Shown here one piece after another: positions 1 to 5,549 of a stretch of 5,549 nt of DNA; within the stretch, counting starts at the first letter, position 1; every line of letters starts with the position of its first letter. The DNA comes from DASSFG01 sp035547915 (lineage in GTDB: Bacteria > Planctomycetota > Planctomycetia > Pirellulales > JAICIG01), in assembly GCA_035547915.1 (NCBI GenBank), contig DASZTS010000131.1, forward strand, positions 1 through 5,549, given 5' to 3'. Both the position numbers and the translations under genes were made by a program. Below the pieces are notes generated by a model. The model searched no databases. It was not told where the DNA came from and saw only the letters and a list, made by a program, of their open reading frames with translations.

Positions 1-53
1 TCCGCTGTCGACCACCGCACGGCGACATCGGCATCCTTGTCGATCACACTCAT
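1..53 (-). CDS. Start of an unidentified gene, cut by the left window edge
   Basis: An ATG at 53..51 opens a minus-strand frame that stays open to the window edge and gives MSVIDKDADVAVRWSTA followed by D or E. Only 17 full codons are visible, so neither the family nor the function can be named. The start is well supported: a near-perfect Shine-Dalgarno sequence, AAGGAGG (plus-strand 59..65), lies five bases upstream. This is much stronger than anything before the DUF499 gene. The gene lies in the same direction as the DUF499 and methylase genes but 304 bases downstream. It may be a further member of the same cluster or an independent unit. Its ribosome binding site sits inside a 12-bp inverted repeat (separate entry), which suggests possible translational control. 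The reading of the start is fairly secure; membership in the module is inference. Confidence 0.6.
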   Translation of the reverse strand, partial: MSVIDKDADVAVRWSTA

Positions 54-110
54 CGCAGCCTCCTTGCTACGTGGGACTTATGACATCCCCATCGTCGCAG
101 GAGGCTGCGA
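53..110 (-). promoter_or_regulatory. 12-bp perfect inverted repeat enclosing the ribosome binding site
   Basis: Plus-strand 53..64 (TCGCAGCCTCCT) and 99..110 (AGGAGGCTGCGA) are exact reverse complements separated by 34 bases. In a minus-strand transcript they would form a GC-rich 12-bp stem. Its 3' arm contains the AGGAGG of the Shine-Dalgarno site, the spacer and the A of the AUG. The loop holds a small nested hairpin (GGGA 73..76 with TCCC 86..89). No T-run follows the stem on the minus strand, so it does not look like an intrinsic terminator. The repeat is seen directly; control of translation by hiding the ribosome binding site is inference. An operator or protein-binding dyad is an alternative. 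Confidence 0.5.
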
Positions 111-357
111 ATTCTCTTAGGTCAATTGAACGGTATTGGGATTAACCGCCCATCAAGAACTGCGGTACCGGTCGTCTCCATTCGACTGCTTTGCAACGCG
201 ATCACCCGCGCCAAAGCCATCGGGGAACGTAACTATGGCGAACTGTGGAATGCCGAGCGTTACCGTCGCACGGACGTTCGCGCGCATGCCAGCCAACGTT
301 GGAGGTGCGGCGTGGTGATAGTTGGCTGCAGATGCAGATAGCGTTTTTAGGTGATCG
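54..357. other. Intergenic gap with no supported gene
   Basis: These 304 bases separate the DUF499 stop from the start of the left-edge gene. No frame on either strand combines a good start, a ribosome binding site and a recognisable product. The longest minus-strand ATG frame found by reading is 44 codons (287..153) without a Shine-Dalgarno site. The open plus-strand frames in 126..341 start with TTG or lack support. No tRNA-like fold, CRISPR-like repeat or clear promoter was seen. The only distinct structure is the inverted repeat at its left end. The gap is long for an otherwise tightly packed cluster and may mark a transcription-unit boundary or a lost gene. Confidence 0.5.
59..65 (-). 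promoter_or_regulatory. Strong Shine-Dalgarno site for the gene starting at 53
   Basis: The minus strand reads AAGGAGG, then five bases (CTGCG), then ATG. Both the match to the anti-Shine-Dalgarno sequence and the spacing are close to ideal, and this decides the start of the left-edge gene. Confidence 0.75.
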
Positions 358-3300
358 CTACGTTTCCTCGAATCCGTGGTTGTCGAAGCGGAGGGTGCGG
401 CAGTTTTCGGTGATGTCGCGAATCAGCTTGTCGCTGGCGCCGTCGGGTAGCTCAGCGTGGATGTCGAGGGTGACTTCGACGGTGGCGCCGACGATGGCGG
501 TGAGGTGCTGAACGACTTCTTCGGCGATACGGGAGGCGTCGCGGCCAAGGCGAATCGGATCCAGATGGACGGAACCGTGGAAACGACCAAGCTTGGGCTG
601 AGGTGACACAGGACGGCCCGTTGGTGTCGCGATGCCGCCGGAACCGCCTGTCGGCGCGATTGGTGCTATGCCAGGATCACCGGTTGGCCCAACAGGCGTC
701 GGGCCAGGAGTCGGTGGCTGTGATTCGGCTTCTAACTGGGCGGCTGCGATTTCGGACTTAACGAGCAAGCTTTGCGAATCAACGACGACGCGAACCGATT
801 GGCCAGCCCTGAGACCGATATAGCGGCTTCGGGCCTCATCCCAGCTTTCGGCATAAGCAAACGTCTCGCTCTGCCAGACGACATTGGCTAATCCATCGAG
901 GATGCCTCCTAACAATACGTTTTCGTCGCGCAACCGCGGTAGATAAAGATAGCGAGCGACATCCTCGCAAAGCTGCTTCACCCCGACATGGTTGCCGCGC
1001 CAGAGCGGTACGCGGTCGAGTTCCTGGCGCAATCGTGTGCCGCCAAGTTGAACCATCAGCAACTCTTCGTTCTTCAGCTTTTTTGCAGCACGAGCCGCGA
1101 GCGAATCGGACCCTTGCGAACGGATTTCGGTCCATTCCACATCGCCCTTTGGATCGGATTGACCGGGCACGAGCAGCCATTGATAGGTTTCCGGAACCCG
1201 GCTCTCGACGGTTTCATCGGCCGAGCCGAGCTTGGTGTCAGCCTGGCGTTTCTGAAAGCTGTCGAGGTTCAACGCTGGATTCTCTCCTGAACCATCGCGC
1301 ACGACCGACGACCAGGCTAGGAACTGTCGCACCGCCTGGCGTAGCTCGCGCAAGCGGTTTGTGTCTCCGGCAAGAAAGACCAGCATATTTTTATAATTCC
1401 GCGGGCTGCTGCCGCGCGATTCGAGGATCGCCGCGGCCTCCTTGCGTGCCGGGCTATTGGCGTCTTTGCCGCTATGCGGATGTTCCGGGCCAAGTATCAC
1501 CAGCCGCACTTCCCTGTCGTCGGGCACGTCGCCGCTCGCGACGCATGCATGGACCTTGGCGAACACGTCCCGCGACGACGCCTCTTTCCGCAGGCGCCGA
1601 ACGACCTCGTCATCGACATCGTCGTCAGTGAACTGGTTCGCTCGATCGTCGGCGAGCCGTGTCACCGTAGGAACCGTCGAATACCAATAACGGCGGCCGT
1701 CGACATAAAGGTAGGTAGCTGCGTCGGTAAGTCGCCGTAAGGCGTCGCCAAATGTGGGGACGGTCTCGCCGGGCTGAACGCAGCCAAGTTTCACCCGACG
1801 TTCGTCCAAGCCGCGATTTGCGGCGCCCTGCATCGGCGCTGAGCCCATATATATGGTGCGGGCCACGCGGCGAGAGGCCGAATAACGTCCAAGATTCGGG
1901 TTTTCACGGTCGAGCTTCAATGGCAATGAGTTCGGGCCATCGACGTCCGATTCGAGAACGGGCACCCATGGATCGGTCATATAGCGAGTCAGTTCGAACT
2001 GCACACGTGAATCGTCGACAGGAATGTTGGCCGGGAGGATCAGAAGGTTGGCGTCCTGGCGCTCCCAAAGTGAATAAATCACCGCGGCCATCAGGCGCAA
2101 GACACCGCGTGTCCGCTGAAATTTGTCGAGTGTCGACCAGTCGTTGTAAAGGCGATCAAATAACTCCGGATGGATCGGATACGCCATTTTTACGCGGCGC
2201 TCATAGTCGGCCTCGCGGCACTCCGATGGAAACTCGGCCTGTTGCTGGCCGTAAAGTTCGGAAAATGCGCGTGCAACCGCGTCGCGTTGCTTGGCCTGCT
2301 CGTTGTCGAGTGGCTGAAACAGTCGCCGACGAACAATTTCAAAACCCTCATCGGGGCTGGCAGGTCGCCACGACGATTCGACTCGTCCCAGAGCATTCTT
2401 GAGTCGGTCGAGAGCTTTTTGGCCCCAGTCACCACCAATCTCATTGTCACTCGATGGCACGCTCACGACGAGCAACGTTTGCCTGGCTGCCTTCGCCGAT
2501 TCACTGATTGCCTGAGCGAAAGTAAACTGCGTGTCGAACGTGCCCGCCGGCAGGTTGCTCCCTTCATGCAATTGCCTCGCGTAAGCTACCCACTCGTCGA
2601 TCAACACCAAGCATGGGGCGTATTTGTTAAAAAGCTCTTTGAGCGCATCACCCGGGTTCGTGGCGGTCTCGTCCGCCTCCTTCACGAGCTTGTAGCCCTC
2701 TTTGCCGCCAAGCTGCCAGGCGATCTCTCCCCACAGCGTGCGAACGACCGTGCCATCGCTCTTCTTTTGCGGTTGACCGGGTGAAACTTTCGTGCCGACG
2801 ATAACTGCGCGGCGAACCCCTGGCGGCACGCTTGTGTCAGCCTCTTTGACTAGTTCATCGACACCGGGCAGTTCGCCCACCGGAGCTCCAGAGAATAGAT
2901 GCCAGAGCGCCAACATTGAGTGTGTTTTGCCGCCGCCAAAGTTGGTTTGTAGTTCGACCACCGGATCACCGCCTGTGCCAGCCAGCCGAGACAATCCACG
3001 CTCCAGCAATTGTCGGAGCCCATCGGTGAGAAACGTGCGGCGGAAAAACTCGGTGGGGTGCTTATATTCATCGCTGCCTTCGTTCTGATAAACCTGCCAA
3101 AGATCGGCGGCGAATTCGGCTTGTTGATAGCGGCCGCTGGAAACATCGCGATGTGGTGTGACAACTTCACGCCACGGCTTTAACCCGCCTTGCGGCTTTC
3201 CTTCGGTTGGTTGGAACGATGCTTTTCGCATTTCGCTGCGCCGCTGCTCGTCGAACTGTACGCGCAGCAGGTCCATCCGCATCTGCTCGACCTCGGCCGC

Positions 3301-3681
3301 TTCCGCTGCCGAGATTGCCGTCAGCAATCGGCCTGCGCTATCTAGCGCGCGATAAGCGTCGTTGCCACTGAAGGCTTCATTATGTGCCCAGCGATTCCGC
3401 ACTTCGCGCAGCTCGCTCACCAAGCTTCGTTCGGCATGGCCCAGCGTCCGGGCAAAGACGTTGTTCCATTGGTTCCAGACCGCGTTCAGCAGCACGTGCG
3501 GATCGGACAGGTTGGGCGTCGCCGCCTTCTTTCCGCGTGCCGCTCTCGGCGCGCCATCCGAAAGGGTTTCTTCCCACTTTTCACCCAGCGACGTTTTCAA
3601 TTCACGTTCGACGAATGGCTGCAACCCTGCCGCCAAGAGGTCAATCGCTTTGCCAACTCGGTCACGGTTCGTAATGGCCAT
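358..3681 (-). CDS. DUF499 AAA+-type ATPase with N-terminal Swt1-like HEPN domain
   Basis: A complete 1107-residue protein of the DUF499 family (COG1483), predicted to be a cytoplasmic ATPase usually encoded beside DUF1156 DNA methylases. Residues 1 to about 125 form a Swt1-type HEPN domain. Its signature is R95-N96-R-W-A-H100, the RNxxxH arrangement of active HEPN ribonucleases. A charged, possibly coiled-coil stretch follows (about 125-155). The P-loop is FGGGKTHS (K252, T253) and Walker B is CLVLIDEW (D362, E363). SVPSSDNE (407-414) may be the sensor strand. A proline- and glycine-rich linker (about 987-1029) precedes a conserved C-terminal domain (1030-1107) that includes IAEEVVQHL and ENCRTLRF. 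The ATG start fits the usual N-terminus of the family; only a weak TGAGAG is seen upstream, overlapping the methylase stop. The 14-base spacing implies co-transcription with the methylase. Length is normal and no frameshift is seen. Ribonuclease activity is inferred from the motif, not shown. Confidence 0.9.
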   Translation of the reverse strand: MAITNRDRVGKAIDLLAAGLQPFVERELKTSLGEKWEETLSDGAPRAARGKKAATPNLSDPHVLLNAVWNQWNNVFARTLGHAERSLVSELREVRNRWAHNEAFSGNDAYRALDSAGRLLTAISAAEAAEVEQMRMDLLRVQFDEQRRSEMRKASFQPTEGKPQGGLKPWREVVTPHRDVSSGRYQQAEFAADLWQVYQNEGSDEYKHPTEFFRRTFLTDGLRQLLERGLSRLAGTGGDPVVELQTNFGGGKTHSMLALWHLFSGAPVGELPGVDELVKEADTSVPPGVRRAVIVGTKVSPGQPQKKSDGTVVRTLWGEIAWQLGGKEGYKLVKEADETATNPGDALKELFNKYAPCLVLIDEWVAYARQLHEGSNLPAGTFDTQFTFAQAISESAKAARQTLLVVSVPSSDNEIGGDWGQKALDRLKNALGRVESSWRPASPDEGFEIVRRRLFQPLDNEQAKQRDAVARAFSELYGQQQAEFPSECREADYERRVKMAYPIHPELFDRLYNDWSTLDKFQRTRGVLRLMAAVIYSLWERQDANLLILPANIPVDDSRVQFELTRYMTDPWVPVLESDVDGPNSLPLKLDRENPNLGRYSASRRVARTIYMGSAPMQGAANRGLDERRVKLGCVQPGETVPTFGDALRRLTDAATYLYVDGRRYWYSTVPTVTRLADDRANQFTDDDVDDEVVRRLRKEASSRDVFAKVHACVASGDVPDDREVRLVILGPEHPHSGKDANSPARKEAAAILESRGSSPRNYKNMLVFLAGDTNRLRELRQAVRQFLAWSSVVRDGSGENPALNLDSFQKRQADTKLGSADETVESRVPETYQWLLVPGQSDPKGDVEWTEIRSQGSDSLAARAAKKLKNEELLMVQLGGTRLRQELDRVPLWRGNHVGVKQLCEDVARYLYLPRLRDENVLLGGILDGLANVVWQSETFAYAESWDEARSRYIGLRAGQSVRVVVDSQSLLVKSEIAAAQLEAESQPPTPGPTPVGPTGDPGIAPIAPTGGSGGIATPTGRPVSPQPKLGRFHGSVHLDPIRLGRDASRIAEEVVQHLTAIVGATVEVTLDIHAELPDGASDKLIRDITENCRTLRFDNHGFEET

Positions 3682-3695
3682 TTAATGTGTCGCTC

Positions 3696-5246
3696 TCAAA
3701 ACATTTGTTGCTGCGCGGTTCCCGCCTTTGATCGCTCCGCAATCGCAAGTTTGGCCAGCTCTGGCCAAGCAATGACTAATCCGTTGTAGGCCAACGCCTC
3801 GTCAGCCCACTTCTTGCGCTCGCAGAGCGTATAGAGCCGATAGGCTAGCTCACGGGCAGTCTCGCCGATGCCGCCTAGTCGCGCCAACAGCGCCGCGGCG
3901 CCCGATTCGCCCTGTGTTTCAAGGGCGTGAATCAGGTGTTGGGTGGTTTCCCACACGGTCAGGCGGTCGTCGGCGCCAGGGTCCCAGTCGTCAGGCAATT
4001 CGTCGCGGCCGACGAGCTTGACTTTGCCCGCACGAGCTTTGACGACGCCAGCTTCGACTAGCCCAGTAACGGCGGTGTTTTTGGCTTTGCTGAGGGTTTC
4101 GGCGATGCCGAACGGGCCTTCGTTCATGCCGTGCTCGGCGAACCAGGAGAGCGCCCACCGCGTGTCGGGGTCGAACTCGCCTTCCTGTTCGGCGAGCACT
4201 TCGTCGAGCACCTGGTTGATGATGCCCAGGGCGGTGCGGACGCTCATGGCTGAGCCGTCAGCCTCGACAACTTTGGCATAGCGTGTGAAGACGCCCATGC
4301 CTGGCCCAATCGCCGCCTGCGCCAGATCGACCGGCGCGATATTTCCATGTTGCAGGTTCCTCAGTGCCTCGGGCAACTCCGACCGAAGGGCATTCATGAA
4401 ATCCTTACGCCGAGCGAGAGCTGCGTCCTTGGCCCGCGGGCGGCACACGAGAATAATCGATGACGCGAGGGCGGACAGATTTTTTTTGAGGTTCGTAATC
4501 AATTCGGTTCGCATCGGCCATGTCCCAGTCACGCTAAATCCAGAATCCATTAGTCCCGTCAGCATTGTTTCCCAGCCGGTTGACGCTATTCGCTTAGCAT
4601 CAGGAGAATGCGAATCGCCATCTTCGACCTCAGTTTCTGACTGCTTGAAGGCGTAATACACCGTGACCGGGTAATTCATTGCGCTGGCGTCGTGGATTCC
4701 GCGAAACGCTTCGCCTAGACCCGCTTCGAAAAACTCCTGCGCATTTCGGTCACTACGATCGTGTCGGTAAGGGCTCGCGATAAGCTCCTGTACTTTCGGT
4801 GTTAGAGCTGTTGCAAATAACGAAGGATACACGCGCCTGAGGCAACGACGCAGCCATATGTAGAAATAATCACTCAGGTCCGCATAGCTTACGTTGTCGT
4901 AATATGGTGGGTCCGTTGAGAAAACGTGTTGCGTCGCCAAATGGGCTTTAGATGCGTCGATCTGCTGAACCGACCCACGGCATGGAGATGTAAGTTGCGG
5001 AATTGCGCGGGACAGCCAGAGAATCTGTGAGTCGAAGGTGCCGCCAGATTCCGCAAACGGGTTTGTCTCCGCGAAGTCCCAGGTCATCGGAATTGCCTGG
5101 CGCATGAACACTTGCTTGGCGAGCTCATCTTTTGCGTGGGAGCTCCAGCAGCAAATTGTCGAACTATAGTTCGAGTAACGAGAGACCATCAATCCCAGAT
5201 AAGTCGCCACGGCATCAGCATAGCTTTTGCCGAACGTCGGATCTAA
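3696..5246 (-). pseudogene. DUF1156 adenine-specific DNA methylase, 5'-truncated by an IS
   Basis: About 516 codons matching the C-terminal half of DUF1156 methylases (COG1743), which normally transfer a methyl group from S-adenosylmethionine to adenine N6. The catalytic motif IV is intact as STDPPYYDN, roughly 105 residues into the remnant, followed by YADLSDYFYIWLRR. Other family blocks are RQAIPMTWDFAE, TGWETML, TWPMRTE and LASSIILVCRPR, then an α-helical tail with ETLSKAKN and LGETARELAYRLYTLCERK. Family members have an N-terminal DUF1156 region and a glycine-rich SAM-binding motif before DPPY; neither is present. Homology begins near DPTFGKSYADAV, exactly where IS sequence ends. The frame runs upstream into the IS to a TTG at 5333 and a stop at 5360..5358, but those residues are IS-derived. 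The first internal ATG is at 5189. The remnant almost certainly cannot methylate DNA alone. It stops 14 bases before the DUF499 gene. The exact 5' end is an estimate. Confidence 0.85.
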
Positions 5247-5266
5247 GAAGCTCTGACAAAACCCCT

Positions 5267-5278
5267 GTTTTATAAAAC
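5267..5278. repeat. 12-bp perfect palindrome at the transposase stop
   Basis: GTTTTATAAAAC equals its own reverse complement and spans the transposase TAA stop (5272..5270) and the preceding codons. It lies about 20 bp inside the proposed IS end. It could be a transposase or host-factor binding site, or just AT-rich end sequence. Confidence 0.4.
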
Positions 5279-5549
5279 GCAGTCGTGATGTGCGATACGG
5301 TAACAGATCACGGCGGCAGCCAAGGTGGTCCAAGCCTCTTGGATGACGTGCAAGCGATCATAACGTACTCGCAACCGACGCAGCCCCTTCAGCCAACTAA
5401 TCGTTCGCTCAACTACCCAACGGACTTTGCCCAGGCCGCTACCATGCGCTGTTTTGCGACGAGCGATCAACGGTTCGATGCCCAGCCAGCGAAGCAGATG
5501 CCGGGTGTCATCGCTGTCGTAGCCCCGGTCGGCCAAGAGGACGTCCGGG
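5270..5549 (-). CDS. IS5-family DDE transposase, C-terminal part
   Basis: The visible 92 codons begin PDVLLADRGYDSDD at the right edge and end HHDCVL with a TAA stop. They contain the second catalytic aspartate (ADRGYD) and the glutamate region RWVVERTISWLKGLRRLRVRYDR. This region shows the R-x3-E-x6-K spacing of the family signature; the usual leading tyrosine appears to be glycine. Transposases of this family cut and rejoin IS ends by a DDE mechanism. The N-terminal part, including the first aspartate, lies outside the window. Many small IS5 relatives make the enzyme from two frames by programmed frameshifting; that cannot be judged here. The fragment shows no internal stop, so the element may be recent, but activity is unknown. 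An in-frame TTG at 5536 is not the true start, because the conserved frame continues upstream of it. Confidence 0.88.
   Translation of the reverse strand, partial: PDVLLADRGYDSDDTRHLLRWLGIEPLIARRKTAHGSGLGKVRWVVERTISWLKGLRRLRVRYDRLHVIQEAWTTLAAAVICYRIAHHDCVL

Larger units (their letters stand above)
5247..5549 (-). mobile_element. 3' end of an IS5-family insertion sequence, cut by the right window edge
   Basis: The element is recognised from its transposase and from the abrupt loss of methylase homology beside it. The proposed edge is 5246/5247. Plus-strand CTAA at 5243..5246 fits the short TA-containing targets used by IS5 relatives (YTAR or TNA). The sequence GAAGCTCTGACAAAACCCC then reads inward and could be the terminal inverted repeat. 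The other end lies outside the window, so neither the repeat nor the target duplication can be confirmed. A perfect 12-bp palindrome, GTTTTATAAAAC (5267..5278), sits just inside this end and overlaps the transposase stop codon. The transposase has the same orientation as the methylase and DUF499 genes. Confidence 0.75.

Noticed and set aside
97..125. TTGACC at 125..120 on the minus strand as a -35 box for the left-edge gene
   Set aside because: No acceptable -10 element lies 16-18 bases downstream; the region there is the GC-rich arm of the inverted repeat.
153..287. 44-codon minus-strand frame in the gap, starting ATG at 287 and stopping TGA at 155..153
   Set aside because: It has no Shine-Dalgarno site and no recognisable product, and such a length is easily reached by chance. 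It could still be part of a decayed gene.
126..341. Plus-strand frame of 71 codons beginning TTG in the gap
   Set aside because: It has a rare start codon, no ribosome binding site at proper spacing and no recognised domain. AGGAGG at 99..104 is too far away and is better explained as an arm of the inverted repeat.
339..360. TAGCG/CGCTA hairpin overlapping the DUF499 stop codon, considered as a terminator
   Set aside because: The stem is only 5 bp with a 12-base loop, and no U-run follows on the minus strand.
1035..2402. Long open frames on the plus strand (1035..1631, 198 codons; 1752..2402, 216 codons; 2170..2784, 204 codons)
   Set aside because: They lie wholly antisense to the DUF499 gene, are rich in R, P, S and A as expected from opposite-strand GC-rich coding DNA, and match no recognisable family.
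3682..3695. A promoter or dedicated strong ribosome binding site between methylase and DUF499
   Set aside because: The 14-base spacer is too short for a promoter and holds no AGGAGG-like element; only a weak TGAGAG overlaps the methylase stop. Co-transcription is more likely.
1..5549. CRISPR arrays, tRNA or rRNA genes, attachment sites
   Set aside because: No regularly spaced direct repeats and no tRNA-like or rRNA-like sequence were seen on either strand when reading the window.

Overview
The window carries one strand-coherent block, all read on the minus strand (right to left): the end of an IS5-family insertion sequence, the C-terminal half of a DUF1156-type adenine-specific DNA methylase, an intact 1107-residue DUF499 ATPase with an N-terminal Swt1-like HEPN domain, a 304-bp gap, and the first 17 codons of an unidentified gene running off the left edge. 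The DNA looks moderately GC-rich by eye and the proteins are of bacterial type. Nothing here fixes the taxon; a free-living Gram-negative or planctomycete-like bacterium would fit, but that is a guess.

Layout from right to left. From about 5247 to 5549 lies the 3' end of an IS5-family element; its transposase reads in from beyond the right edge and stops at 5270. The element adjoins the methylase gene so that only about 516 codons of it remain (3696..~5246). The catalytic DPPY motif and the C-terminal region are kept. The N-terminal DUF1156 region and the S-adenosylmethionine-binding motif, which family members carry upstream of DPPY, are absent from the window. Fourteen bases after the methylase stop, the DUF499 gene begins (3681..358) and is complete, with Walker A, Walker B and a canonical HEPN RNxxxH motif. 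Next come 304 bases without a convincing gene. They end in a 12-bp perfect inverted repeat that would hide the strong Shine-Dalgarno sequence of the gene starting at 53.

DUF1156 methylases (COG1743) and DUF499 ATPases (COG1483) are recurrent neighbours in bacteria and archaea and are generally placed among candidate restriction-modification-like or phage-defence modules; their mechanism is poorly known. The window is best read as such a module after IS damage: the modification half is broken, while the HEPN-ATPase half is intact and in the same orientation as the IS transposase, so read-through transcription from the IS is possible. Whether the rest of the methylase gene survives beyond the IS cannot be seen here.
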